Positions 10,857-22,694 of a DNA stretch of 64,000 bases are shown in pieces (position 1 is the first letter of the stretch; the number at the start of each line of letters is the position of its first letter). The DNA is from Calvatia gigantea. Lineage: Eukaryota; Basidiomycota; Agaricomycetes; Agaricales; Lycoperdaceae. The DNA is taken from the NCBI GenBank assembly GCA_025093985.1, contig JACAAK010000005.1:1-64000 (forward strand), read 5' to 3'. The translations under genes and the position numbers were made by a program. The notes under the pieces were generated by a model. The model was not told where the DNA came from and made no database searches. It was given only the letters and a program-made list of their open reading frames with translations.

Positions 10857-12283
10857 TCATCGGGCAGCTGATTCGGATAGGGAATCGCAATGGGCGAAAC
10901 ATCTTGTACGAGCTTTATACCAGTCGCATATTACGTCCGCCCCCTTTATCTGAGGCTCGGTATGAACCGTGCTTGTACTGAGAACCGATAAAGACGGCAC
11001 TGGAAAGACACGTTTGATAGCCATTGAGGATATGAACGTGAAATGCAGACCTTCTTCCCCATCATCCACTTTGGCACGCCGGAAGGCGACGACCGTTCCT
11101 TCAGGTGTGTCGAATTCTTCAGCACGTCTCGCCCATAGGGTTGCCTCGACATGTATACCGGACTGGTCAACAATTGTAATGGTGCGCTTGGCAAGCTAGC
11201 ATGCCGAATTTAAATACAGTAGCGAACCGGAGGAAAAAGGAAATGTGACATACATCCTGGCCGGTTCTACGATTTAGCGTATATTGGAGTGGATCGATAC
11301 GCGCAACAACGCCAATCACATCTGAAGCCAAATCCATGAGGAAGCCTTCGAGAGGTGAATGTCCGACGTACCGCAGATAACACGAGTCTGGGTTTTGAGG
11401 ATCCGTGCCAGCGACATGAAATCAAATCTGAGTGTGGGGAGGTTGGCGGTCTCACAACACTGGGTGCCGAAGTCAGATAGCTTAACGTTTCGGAAATCAG
11501 CTAGCTCACCTCTTCGACCACGGTCCTCCTCGTCAGAATCAACTTGAAGCGATGGGTCAGATTTTGAAAGGGGCAGTAGTTATTGTAGGCGACACCAATG
11601 TTATGGATGTAATACACATTTCCCTCTTCGAAACGATCGTAGAACTCACGAGCGACTCCAGCGTTTGCATGCGCTCGGATCTCGCCTGTTTCATCCAGGA
11701 GGTGAACCATAAAGAAGGGCGGGTCTCCGTGGTTGATTTCTTCGTAAAGTTCAGAGTTGTATGTGACAAGTGCTCTGATGGGCGAGAAGCAAGCAAATTC
11801 CCAACTGTAATGCAAGCGAGCAATGGGGAAATGTCGACCCGGGTCTGATTGTGCCGTGAACGGGGATTAGGTGAAATGATAACCTGAGTGCACGCACCGA
11901 CTTCGAGCGTTAACTCCTCTGGATCACCAATGATATGTTGAGGACCACCATCTTGAAGGACAGTCCCGTCGTCAACAAAAACGGTTCTAGAGGACATGAA
12001 TATCTCAAAATCTGTGACGAAGAAAAACGTACCCCAAACTTTTATAAAAGCATGCCCTGGTAATCGTAATGATCTGGGGGGGTTCGAGGTGCCCGCTCCA
12101 TTCGCAGAGAAAGTCATATTTGAAAATGACAGACACCCAGTTTATTCCATCGGACACGGCGTATCGGTGCCAGGGGCAGATTTTCTCTTTGAACTGCATT
12201 CTAAGTTGAATGTATTGGGGTTCATGCGGAAGGGCTATGAGAGCGGTGGCAGCCCCCGGAGAAAGCTGGTGGCCGTCGGCCAT
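10857..12283 (-). CDS. RPA1-like single-strand DNA-binding protein, 3'-truncated
   Basis: Minus strand, ATG at 12283, at least five exons with introns near 50-60 nt. The order of recognisable segments matches replication protein A large subunit. An N-terminal RPA-N fold contains LSPGA and RYAVSDGINW. DBD-A contains LLDETGEIRA and EGNVYYI. A linker contains TANLPTLRFDF. DBD-B contains DVIGVVARIDPL, ITIVDQSG, ATLW and SLSVLSTSTV. The DBD-A to linker splice (donor near 11513, acceptor near 11454) and the ICG/DVIGVV splice both restore frame. After DBD-B the frame ends at 10857 and the zinc-bearing DBD-C needed for the RPA trimer is absent; repeat DNA starts 150 bp further on. The N-terminal exon borders are uncertain. 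It is a truncated paralogue or an early pseudogene. Confidence 0.65.
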
Positions 12284-12640
12284 ATTCACAGTTGGTAGCG
12301 TTGACGGTTAGTCTGTGACGGTGCACATAGGACAATGGCCGCGTAGTCTGGGCGTAGCCCTAGGGTAGGCCTTGCTCATTTAGACCCTAAAGTGTGGGTG
12401 GGACCCGTCATGTAACCTGTAGGAAGACATGCAGACGACGAGAGTGGTGTCATGTGTGACTGAACGAAACCTGATGATGTTCCCTCCGCCCAGTTAGAAA
12501 CTGAGAGTAGTCATCCTGCGGGCCTAACTATCCATCGCGTAAGCTGGAAAAGAACCTGAAGGCCTGATGTTTGGAATCAGCGTCATCGACGACGACATCA
12601 TCTTTCCCACGGCATCAATTACTCGTCAACGTCAACATCC
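12284..12640. promoter_or_regulatory. Divergent intergenic region between RPA1-like and cis-prenyltransferase genes
   Basis: About 350 bp separate the two divergently oriented start codons. It must hold both promoters if both genes are expressed. I see no clear TATA box or known binding site. Confidence 0.4.
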
Positions 12641-13720
12641 ATGGTCGTCCTACGTGGCCTCCAATGGATCTACAACAAACTCCTCGCAAAGGCTCAAAAG
12701 TGTTTTCTGGCTGTTCTCGCCGCAGGCCCAGTACCAAGGCACATTGCATTCGTGATGGATGGGAACCGGCGATTTGCACGGACACGCAACAGGAAGGTGC
12801 AGCAGGGCCATGTTGCTGGATTTGATGCCCTCCATCGAGTACGCGCTCATAATTTTTTATTTGGCGCTGTAAGACTGACCGCTCCCCGTTTAGATGCTGG
12901 AGGTGTGCCTCCAGATGAATATTCACTGCGTTTCGGCGTACGCATTTTCAATTGAGAATTTCAAACGGTCTCCCGAGGAAGTGGACGCACTCATGACCCT
13001 CGCCGAGGAAAAACTTCTGGACCTCTGTAATAAAGGGTACGTTGGCTCCATCTTATTTCTTGAGTGAATTGTAAACTCATAGTCGTGCTAATAGGGACCT
13101 TCTGGACAAGTATGGTGTCCGCCTAAATATCATTGGCAGGATAGAACTCTTGCCTAAAAATGTGCAGAATGCAGCACGGAAAGCGGAACGACTAACGCGA
13201 CATAATAATAGGTATGCTCACCCGCGCACTTTGGCATCGCCCTTATTGAATATCTATGGCAGAGCGATTCTCAATTTGTGTATGCCCTATGCATCTCGCG
13301 ACGAGATCACTGCCGCTGTGGAAGAGTGCGTGCAAATTGGATTAAGAGACAACGTTGATCCGGACACGTACGTTTCCGCGTTCTCCATCTCTCCTGCTCA
13401 CAAACAATGGTTCCAATAGGTATTTTACCAAGGAAGAAATCGAAAAACATCTCATGACGACTGTGAGAGGCAGCCCTCCACTCGACATCCTCATAAGAAC
13501 AAGTGGTGTCAAACGCCTCAGTGACTTCCTCCTCTGGCAGGTCCGTTCACCCTTTGTGCTTACGATTATATTTGGTACTTCGCTGACGCCCCGGTAGTGT
13601 TGTGAGAATACACGGATCCAGTTCACTTCGACATATTGGCCAAACTTCGGGCTTTGGGACTTTATACCTATCATCCTGGACTATCAACGCAAAATATGGA
13701 GCAAACGGATATCTGCATAG
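12641..13720 (+). CDS. RER2: cis-Prenyltransferase (dehydrodolichyl diphosphate synthase, RER2/SRT1 type)
   Basis: Six exons (12641-12838, 12894-13036, 13095-13211, 13263-13367, 13420-13540, 13598-13720) join in frame to 268 aa, the family's normal size. The family makes the long polyprenyl diphosphate precursor of dolichol at the ER membrane. Motifs are in order: [11 protein letters not shown] (substrate-binding Asp) then [43 protein letters not shown]; and [19 protein letters not shown], with the eukaryotic SGV variant. All five introns are 51-58 nt with GT..AG ends. The ATG at 12641 is the first in frame before the motif. I found no stop or frameshift, which makes it the one apparently intact host gene here. 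Confidence 0.88.
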
Positions 13721-13904
13721 CCCCCTTGTTCTCCCCGTTGCACTCCTTACCTACACCATAGGCTCTTGGACAGTCATCATTTATCATTTAATCCTAACTT
13801 ATTCCTTTCAGGTGAACGACAGGAATGTGTTCGAGTCACGTGACTTCAGCAATGACCACCAGTTCTACATAAACAATGTAGCACTTATCTACTCACAGCT
13901 TCAC

Positions 13905-15304
13905 TGTTCATCAGAACCACTCTCCTCCGAATCCACATCCATATTATCATCCGCCTCTTCCATCCTCATACGCTCAATCCCGCCATATGGTGCCTTATCC
14001 CTTAACCACCTCGCCCGCAGATTATCCACCCTACATAGTCCAGAAGAGGTAGCGGATGCGAGTAATCCACAAGCGGCGAGGCCATTACCATGGCGAGAGC
14101 ACCGTCGCGCGTGGTGACTTGGCCCGGATCATACCATTCGATGTCGCCGGTTGCACCGTACCAAACATCGGCAGCTTCCCAATGTGGATCATCACCGGGG
14201 GAAAAAGTCCTCCCATCTTTGTTGAACTCGTCTGAAAAAATGAGCTCGTAGTCGTTTCCATCGAATCCGGTGCGGGTACGTGCTCCTTCGGGAGTGTCAG
14301 AGTCTATAGGTTCTGGCATCTGGAAAAGCGCAGGTGCTTGGCCTGACACACATAGTCAGCGAAAATGTCGCCCTGTAGTATTATGAAATCATCATGAAAT
14401 GAAAACGCTCACCAGTATTGTTGACGCGGACGTTTCCGTCAATACGTGCATTACGTGCTTGTGTCTGGTAGAATGTCATGACGAGGTAGAAGATAAAGAG
14501 AGTAAGGAGAGGAGGGCGAGGATGAGGAAGATCAGGACGCTGACGTTGAGGATGCCTCTCCAAGGAAAGGCGCCATCGTCTCCGCGGAATCCGCCTTTTG
14601 TTGAGGGATCGTGGAGGAGACCCTCATCATCGGGGGCATTCATTTCATCTTGTGTGGGGTCGTAAGGATAGGCAATGAGCCCATGTTCCGAGCCCACAAA
14701 ACCAGAGGGGTGTTTGGAGTCTGTCAAAAAGGAAATGAGAGAATCGCCTGAATCGGAGATGAGAGAATCGCGGTTTGAAGGGAACTTGGGTGGGACAAGC
14801 AAGCTGTCGCGGTCGCTGCCATTGGGAGAGTGAGAGGTGAGAAGGGCCGAAAATGGGCGGTCTCGATCGTCTGCAAGCCGATAAAGGACCATAGATCCTC
14901 TATTCCCAAGGCCTGCAGGGACGGATGGACCGGTCTAGTGGGGCGGAAGGAATGTATTGTGAGCTGGGTCGTCGTAGGCCATGAACTTGGAGAGGTGGTT
15001 GGTTGGAGGAGCGGGACGCCAGCCATGAAGAGAGGGAGTGGGTGAAAGGATTGGAGACATGAGGAGAAGAGGATGGGTTAAGGGGAGAGGAGACGAAAGA
15101 CGCGGAGGATATGGAGCGGGTCGCAGCTCGTGTCTGGTGCTGTGAGGTGGTGAGGGGTTGAGGGTCCGGCATGAAGGATGGGGAGGATGGTGAGCCAAGC
15201 AGCCGAGACTTCTCCAGGTGGTGTTGAAGAGACGGAGAGTAGCCGAGCTCCTCAGCGTCCGTTCGCTGGGGACGAGTGTTGAATGGATTTTCGTAGTCGC
15301 CCAT
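13905..15304 (-). pseudogene. KRE6: KRE6/SKN1 beta-1,6-glucan synthesis protein, frameshifted and lacking the catalytic domain
   Basis: The minus-strand frame starts at MGDYENPFNT (15304) with a Ser/Pro-rich cytosolic tail. A membrane segment follows (ILNVSVLIFLILALL near 14530-14490), then FYQTQARNARIDGNVRVNN. A clean intron (about 14343-14411) joins NNTG to QAPALFQMPEPIDS, followed by YELIFSDEFNKDGR and the start of the GH16-like SKN1 domain (GDIEWYDPGQVTTRDGAL). Two defects are visible. The frame changes by one base inside the membrane segment. Homology stops near 14060, removing nearly all of the catalytic domain. Beyond that point a different frame ends in an acidic tail (RMRMEEADDNMDVDSEESGSDEQ, split here as residues before the stop near 13908), which looks like the end of another gene joined on. 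Confidence 0.75.
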
Positions 15305-15554
15305 CGCTTGCTGGGGCGGCACATATCACCTCTCCGGACGTTAGCGGCTCAATGGTATCGCCATTGATTGAGCCATTTATGTGCACGGATGCATCCATTG
15401 TTAGATTCTATGGGGGGCAGGGCAGGGGCAGCGGCAGGGATGGGTTGTTTAGCAGTAAAGCTAGGTGTTTTGCTGAAAAGGGGTTACCGGAATGTCGTGG
15501 CCGAGTTGTGTGAAATTTTGGTCGTGAGTGGAGATTGCGTGACATGCGTTGAGC

Positions 15555-16420
15555 AGGAGCGGAGGTGGTGGTCGGCTGGGGCTAGCCCAAAAGGGTACCA
15601 GACCTCGTGCGTGGAGAGTTGGTGGCAACAGCAGTAGCGATACTGACATTCGGTTTTGTCGATGATTCGTCTCGGAGACTAGAGGAAGGCTCCGGCGTGC
15701 GCGGCCGACCAACATCGAGGTCCTCCCGTTTCAGTAGTGCAGCCTCTTGCCCAAGCTGCCGCTCGCGTTCCGATGCCGATCGCGTTGTTGGTCCGACCCA
15801 TCTTCGCGTTCACGTTCAAGATCTATAGGATCTGCACGACTATCATCGATGCCGTCCTCCTCCCCATATTCGATTTCATCCCCACGTTCTTCGTGCTCTT
15901 CAGATTCTCGCTCGAGATCGTACTCGTGTCCGTGCTCCACACAATCCATAGCCGCAACATCCTCCTCATCCTCCTCATCAACAGGCTCAAGTTCATGAGG
16001 AACAATCGTCGAGATACTCCTCGCATGATCCTCACCCACACCATCAACCTCATCCAGCATCCTCATATATTGAATATCGTCATCGTCGCCATGGCCGAAC
16101 CCTCCTCAGTTCCAACAGCCCGTCATCATCCGTTTGGTCATGGTGGTCGCAGAGATGGTGATTGTGGTGGTGATCACCACTCCTCTCATGTTCCTCCTCC
16201 GTGGAATCCATGACGGGATCTCGTTGACGACTTTCCCCCCATTGTCGCAGATCTCGGAGCTCTTTCCTGATGCGCTCTTGGTCCGCGACGACTTCTTCAA
16301 GTGCACGGTCCTTGTTGGCGTGTTCAGCAAGGGAAGCTTGGGTATCGAGGAGTTGGGAGATGACAACAGAGGTGGTGGCGGGGGATGACGAGTGCTGCCG
16401 CGAGTTGTTCCTCGGGTAGG
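15555..16420 (-). pseudogene. Acidic coiled-coil protein pseudogene, copy 1
   Basis: About 70-80% identical in the same orientation to 22695-23575. The minus-strand translation contains a heptad-like stretch (EHANKDRALEEVVADQERIRK) just short of 16320, a His-rich patch (GDHHHNHHLCDHHDQ) and a long Asp/Glu run (PVDEEDEEDVAAMD). The frame is broken several times. I do not recognise the family. It is probably a fragment of a nuclear or cytoskeletal acidic protein. Confidence 0.5.
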
Positions 16421-16619
16421 GAGGACGTGGGTGGTGGCAGTTGCTCGTGGAAATTGATCCAAGGGTGGGGGTGGTGGTGATGTACTTGACGGCGCAGGGT
16501 GAGGTTCTTGTGCTTGAGATGGTAGGGGCTGTCGTAGGGGTCGTACGGGTGACAATGAATGAGGGTAGGGGGGGATATTTGCGGGCTAGAAAGTAGTTGG
16601 TCAGTCAAATCTGGTCCAG

Positions 16620-17520
16620 CGTAAAACTAAATAAAGACAAGAAGATATTTTGCGTACAATGGTACCACCAACGACTTAGTGAATGTCGTTCATTGATCCA
16701 GGGAGAGAGTATTGACACCAAGTCCATGCTTTTGTAGCAACGGAACTTGTATCAAGTGCTTGTCGTGAAGGCGGGAGGCACGCGTGGCAGAACCGGGTGA
16801 TGGAGAAGAGGGATGGATGGAGGGCGGAGGAGCACACACAGTGCCAACAGGATCCCTAGGGACAGAGGAGCCGTGATTCGCATGTTGATCCTGTGGATAG
16901 AGTAACAGTAAGCAAGCGTTAGGATTTTCGAGGGTTACAAAAGACTTACTATAGTCCCAGGTGGTGGCTGGACCACGTTATTATAGGTACCGCCGTCGTT
17001 GAGCTTTGAGTCCGCGGAGCGAACGTGAGAGGGAGATATGAGGGCCTAGGAGAAACTTCGACATTTGCGTGGATGCAGGCCTGGGGGGACTAGGAGAATG
17101 AAGTTGAGGTGCAGTGGCAACGATATTGGTGTTTGGTGACTGTCCTAGACATGATCAAAGATGTTTCTGGTGATTATATTAGTTAAGAGATGTCAAATGA
17201 GGTCAAATCTGACTTAACTTGACAATTTCTATGTCATAGTCTTGATACGAGCAACAAGGACAAGGTACTTGATTGTCCTGTGCATCCCAATGCCGCCGCT
17301 TAGACCTGACGAAACATTAGATATATTTTCAACTTATGAAATAGACTTACAAAAGGTTGGTCATTTCAGACGGGGCATTCTCTTTGTCCCCATATTGCAT
17401 GGTAAGGGTAGAAGGGAGCAGACGAGCATGATAAGATATACCAGAGGGCAGGTTCAACGTGCGATCAACCAACCAACAAGTATTTGTCTATACCTATCGG
17501 GCCAAACATTGATTACATAC
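16620..17520. other. No recognisable gene
   Basis: Unique sequence of mixed composition. The only sizeable frame, plus 17242-17655, resembles nothing I know and runs into the inverted-repeat region. I see no RNA gene here. Confidence 0.4.
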
Positions 17521-18190
17521 GCCCATAGCCAGCGGACGGCTCGAGAAAGGCTTCCGAGTGTTGGGCAAACGGCTCCAGAACTAGCTCTGGAGAATGCCGA
17601 GCAGGTGAGCACAGGCTCCGGAGGGACAGCCGCTAGAGCCTGTGTCCCAATTTAGGGCAGCGCGGAGCTCGGGGACAGGCTCAGGAGCATATACCGGCAA
17701 TTGCCGGAGGCTCCAGAGCCCCGAGTTGAGGCTCTGGTGGGCGCCGCACGTTGGAGGCACTGGCTCCAGAGGCTCCCCGGCAATTGCCAAGAGCCGATCC
17801 TGGAGCCGCTCCCTCTTAGATAATTGAGGGAAAATATTGTTTATTCCATAGAAAGTCAAATACATATCCTCCTGACATGATTTTGGTACCGTTGGAATCG
17901 CCTCATCGAGGGGATTCCAATGGTAGTAAGGTTGTATGCTATTTCACACCAAAGGGCACACGCCTATGGGCTCTGCGGCAATTGCCGAGAGCCTCTCCTG
18001 GAGCCGCCCCTTCTTAGATAATTTATGGAAAATGTTCTTTATTCCGTAGAAAATCAAATACCTATCCGTTTAACATGATTTTGGTACCATTGGAATCCCC
18101 TTGACAAGGCGATTCCAACGGTAGCAACCACGTAAGCGGCTTCACAGCAAATCGCGTATACCCATAGGCTCCAGAGTAGCTAACTCCTGT
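17520..18190. repeat. GC-rich inverted-repeat region with two ~205-bp tandem units
   Basis: 17520-17780 is dense in GGCTCC/GGAGCC and CTCCAGAGC/GCTCTGG inverted pieces. Two units then follow at about 17780-17980 and 17985-18190, each holding GGCAATTGCC, CTTAGATAATT, a near-palindrome GTTGGAATC..GATTCCAA(C/T) bounded by GGTACC/GGTAG, and TAGAAA(A/G)TCAAATAC. Relatives occur at 25370-25640. Confidence 0.75.
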
Positions 18191-18199
18191 AAAGCCTAA

Positions 18200-18240
18200 T
18201 AATGCTAGGATCACCTTCTCCCTAACCCCCTAACCCAGCG
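18200..18240. repeat. Interstitial telomere-like stretch
   Basis: GATCACCTTCTCCC followed by CTAACCCCCTAACCC. GATCACCTTCT is also the 3' end of the ribozyme-bearing element at 61880 and 63555, so this may be a remnant of the same insertion type. Confidence 0.5.
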
Positions 18241-18417
18241 TGGGCGAAAGGTTTCAAAGGAGTGAAGTCAGCATTGAGCTAGTAAAGAGAGGGGTGGTTT
18301 GTGTAAACGTCATCCTTGAAGTGGATATAGCAAGAATGGAGATAAGGTCAAGAAGTACAGGTACATTTGAGCATGCTGTATTATCCGTCCAGTTCTGAGT
18401 AAGTATTCTATTAATGA

Positions 18418-21400
18418 TTAGATTTGTGGGCGCGTGCCGTTGCCGATTCCCATGCCAACTCTAACCAACGTTTCCAGTGAAGAACCCCCATTAACTAACA
18501 AGTCTTCATCCCACTCAAGTACGCCCTTCTCAAACAACACTACAATAGTTGATCCACCTAATGTCATTGTTAGTACTTGAATGAGAGTAGGTCGCGATGG
18601 AACCGGAACACACCGAAAGCAAAGTACCCAAATTCCTGGCCACGTTTGACCTCCTCACCCTCTTCAACCGTCGTGACAATACTGCCGACCATCATAGCGC
18701 CAACACACACGGCCATCACGCGACCAAATTGGGGACTATCAATTGGCACGACCTTGCGCACATTCTCTCCATAAACATCGAGCGCTGTTCTGATCGCTTG
18801 TGGCTAACGAGGTGTCACCAAACCCCTCAGAAAGGTAACAGTCTGAGGCTTACGTTGACTGTGTAGTACTCCCCTGCAATATAGGTCATCTTGCCAATCC
18901 TGCCGTCAACGGGCGAGTGGAAGCGATGGTAATCTTGCGGGGCCAACCTGAAGATACCCAGCGCACCACCAGTATACCTGTCTGCCCGGTCCTTGTATAC
19001 GTCACCTAGTAGTCGACCAACCGAGAATTCACGGCCTTTAATCCACAGACGTGTGGCTTCGGAGATGGTTTCAAAAACCATGAGGCGGGAGTCTGCAGCA
19101 CTAACAAGTCGGTAGGGATTCTCCGGGGCTTCGACGGGGCGAGCAGAAGGCTTGAGTTTTCGATAAAAGAATTCATTGAAATTTTCTATTGTAATGGCGT
19201 TATTGGGCTTTAGTGGCGATCAGTGAAGGATAACGTACTGAACGACTCGAGGGGATCGAGAATTTCTTCTACCTTTAGTTTATGGAATTCGATGAAGGCC
19301 GGGATGTCCTTGGCGGACTCGGGCGAGTCGTACTTGATGCCCTGTTTGATCGAGAGCGATTTGAGGAGTCCACGAGCTAACAATTTTCATCAGCTATATA
19401 GTTCGAGCACGAGTAAGCCGGATACCCACCTCGTGCACCTTCCATACGACCCTTCATACCCTTGTACAGCAGGCGGATACCCAACCTCACGTACACCTGC
19501 ATCTTTTCCTCCTCCAAATGGCCCGTTAGCCTGTTTTGCACAATGATATTGGCCGAGTTCTGGTAATCAACTCATGTCAATGTACACGCCCGTACAAACC
19601 CAAAGCTTGTCATGGTTAGGACTTACCGCACCGAGCTTGTAGTCGCCACTACTCAACTTCGTAATAACCTTCGTATACCACTTCCTCTGCGCCTGACTCG
19701 CGGTAACGAAATTACCCACCACAATCCTGTCCACCCGATTCCAATCCTGAGACGCGCACACGGCAACGTGCGTCATAATATCTACCTCCCCCTTCGAACC
19801 CATTTTCGGACGATGACATAGCGGACAACTCTTGACGTTGATAACACGCTCCACCGAGTCCTCCCTACTACTATCGTCCCCGCCGCTGCTGGCTGCAGAT
19901 ACTTCGCCGATTCCCGTAGATTTCTTGATGACTTTCGGCTTGAGGGACTTGCCCTTTTGTTGAAAGCGGGGAGATTTTTTAGGCGGAGGTGGGTTGATCA
20001 GTGTCACACCCGACGCGGGCACGGAATTGGAGCCATTGGATGGAGGTGGGGAATTGTTGTTGGAGCCTGAAGAAAGGTCCTCCTCGGCATCTTCAGAGCC
20101 TGATTCTGCAGGAGAGGCACTGACGCCACCACCCATGATGGAAGTAATAGGCGCGGCGACCCGTTGGAGTGGGACTTGCATAGGTTCCGTTTTTGTACCA
20201 GGTGGGGCTGGAATTTTGTTGCTAATGTTAATCGTTTCGGGATCGTTGTCAATTCCACCGTGTAAGGTAGCGGGACCCGAAAAATCCAGTTGATCAAGTT
20301 TGAGGACATTTCCTCTCCTATCAGCAACTTGGAGCACGGGCGTCGCGCTGAAACTGGTATCAGCGCTCATATCAGCGCTATCCAATCGCTTCTTTTGGTC
20401 CTCGGGCCTGTTGAGCTCTTCCTCCAAACAGAGTATAACTTCTTCAAAAGATAGTTCGTCTTCGTGAGCCTTTTTGTCGTAACGCGTGAAGAAGTTCGAG
20501 ATCATGGACGAGGAGAGGGTAGAACCGAGCGAGTCGAGCATGGATGTGAGCTCGACGTGGGAGAGGGCCCAGGTGCCATCAGTATCATACTGCTTCATGT
20601 ATTGGCGCCAAAATCGTTGCCGGAGCGCGTCATAAGGTTGATATTTAGCACTATTCCAACAACCTCAGTATATGGAACTAATAAAACAGTTCACCGACCC
20701 ACCGGAATGTGATTGTAGGATTATGTTTTGCCTCCCAAGGCACCTCCTTGGCCGCCACCAACGGCAATTTGTATTCCTTCATGGGATGGTCGCCATTCTC
20801 GTCAGCAGCGTACAACCCATTCGATCCAGGTTGGGGTGCGGAATTGATCAACTCCCTTACGTTGAAGCTAGCATCGCCTATGTGGTCGTTCGAGGAGAGC
20901 TTGTCCCAATCGAGGATAGCGAGTTGAACGTTAAACGACGCCTCGTAGCGCCAAATGTGGAAAAGCAATTTCTCATCCCAAGCGGGATTACGTGATTGGA
21001 CGTATGACGCGCGTCCGGAACACTTTCTTGCCGAATGAGATAACGACGAAGGGGTCCATGTCCTATCCTGTGCGCGTCACTGAACAAAACAGCTGATAAT
21101 GAATTCAGATATAAGGAGGTAGCAATGGTACGTACTGTTCCTGAGGCGCGGAAGGTCATCAGCCCCTTGAATCTCTAGCATCACGATACCCAAAATATCA
21201 TTTCCCCCTTCAAACTTGTACTCCGTCCCTCTCTTCTTCACTGATGGCTCGGAAAGATCGACGAGGGGTTGAGTATCCGTTGTTGCCTTTCTGCCTGCTC
21301 CACGTTTAATTTTCGTATCGAGTACCTCAGGGGTATGGAGGGTGCCTTCGGTCATCGGGGTAGAAGCGGCAGAGGTGGGAGCGGATGTGGAGGAAGAACG

Positions 21401-21963
21401 AGTCACGGATAGCCCCGATAAGCTCCTAGGGAACTTCATACAGGGTATGAAACCAGTTTTCGGGGTTGTCGCTACCGGTGTCTTAACGATGGTCTCTACA
21501 GTCGGCGTAGTGGGAGAGCCGACTGCCGTTGTCAGGGATTTTTGTTCGGTCGCAGTCGGGGGAGGCGTAGGTGAAGTGTAGAGATCAGCAAACGGGCTTG
21601 GAGGGGCGGAAGAGGAGGGTTCTGAAGGTGCATCGACAAAGTCGTCATCGTAGTCATCTTCATCGTCGGATGAAAGGCCACCATCATCTAGGAACCCGAG
21701 ACCTGCTTGATGAGAGCGGACGGTGCCGACACCTTCAGTCTGAGGGGTATCAACGGGTGAAACTGTGAGGATGAGGGGAAATCACGCACGGGGGGAGCAG
21801 ATACAATAGACGGTCTAGATCGTTTATTGAGTTCCTTAAAGACATCAGCGAAAGGGAGGGTGGATTGTGCATTGGGCGGCGCGATGAAGCCAAGTTTAAG
21901 TCGAATTGTTCCAGTCGCTTGTGTATTGGAACGAGTGGAGACGAGGGGAACAGAGAATTGCTG
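18418..21963 (-). pseudogene. PSD2: Phosphatidylserine decarboxylase (C2/EF-hand, PSD2 type), 5'-truncated pseudogene
   Basis: Members of this family convert phosphatidylserine to phosphatidylethanolamine. On the minus strand are: the end of a first C2 domain (GTIRLKLGFIAPPN); an acidic linker; a second C2 domain (GIVMLEIQGADDLPRLRN; DPFVVISFGKKVFRTRV); an EF-hand-like part (YDTDGTWALSHVEL); and the decarboxylase core with SAADSRLMVF, LAPQDYHRFHSPVDG and the self-cleavage site GGSTIV. It stops at 18418-18420. Most introns (46-60 nt) restore frame. Breaks: TAG at 21063-21065 where family members have Trp, a frameshift near 20990 in the same C2 domain, and loss of the start, where dynein sequence lies instead. 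Confidence 0.85.
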
Positions 21964-22029
21964 GATTCAATGTGTCAGTGCACAAGGATGACGAAAGTGA
22001 AGTATGTTAACACACCGTATTATTGGGAT

Positions 22030-22610
22030 CCGCTCGAACGTTTTGTACGGTATATAGGGTAACCTGTGCGATGTCAGAATGGGTAGGAGTTGGTCGTTGA
22101 AGTCTCGAGAGATCGCTTCCACCAGCGGCAAAGCTTTCCTGATCGGATTCGGCGACAATTTAAGTTTGCGATTCACATGCCCAAAAATCGACTGCAAACT
22201 CTCCTGCACCTTCTCCAACTCCGTAGCACTCAAAAGCTCATTCAACGGAAAATCCTTCATAAGCTGATTATACTTATGCACCAAATCCGTCGCATCCTTC
22301 AACCCCGTATCCGCAATAAACTGACTGTCGCATGAAACCTTTTAGCATTCCTTAAAGAATCCATAACCATATTAACTTGTTCGATAATGCAAGTGCAGCA
22401 TCATCCGACCTAGATTCGTCCCTGGCCTCTTCCACGGTCACACACATTAATGTTGGTCGAGACGATAGTGAGAGGCGGGGGGAGACAACAACATCCACAG
22501 TGATCATAATTACCTTCTTAACCATCTTCCGAAGGTCCAACACTTTACTCTCCAACGCCAATTATGTCCTGAGCTGCAGAGCACTGCGCCTCCATACTCG
22601 AGGCCACCTT
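22030..22610 (-). pseudogene. Cytoplasmic dynein heavy chain 1, tail-domain fragment
   Basis: Minus-strand pieces read ALESKVLDLRKMVKK, then EARDESRSDDAALALSNK, then SLRNAKRFHA, QFIADTGLKDA and finally SIFGHVNRKLKLSPNPIRK plus ALPLVEAISRDFNDQLLPIL. This order matches the N-terminal tail of cytoplasmic dynein heavy chain, a protein of over 4000 residues, of which only about 150 remain. One intron (about 22432-22511) is clean. Two one-base shifts, near 22385 and 22335, are needed to follow the homology. It ends directly against the truncated phosphatidylserine decarboxylase. Confidence 0.8.
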
Positions 22611-22694
22611 GACCATCGCTGAAACCTGAGACTAAGCTACAACACCCGCTCCATTACTTCATCACCACTCATCACACTCCCATTCATAGTCGCT

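Noticed and set aside
17242..17655. 137-aa plus-strand ORF
   Set aside because: No recognisable family, and its C-terminal half lies in the inverted-repeat block.
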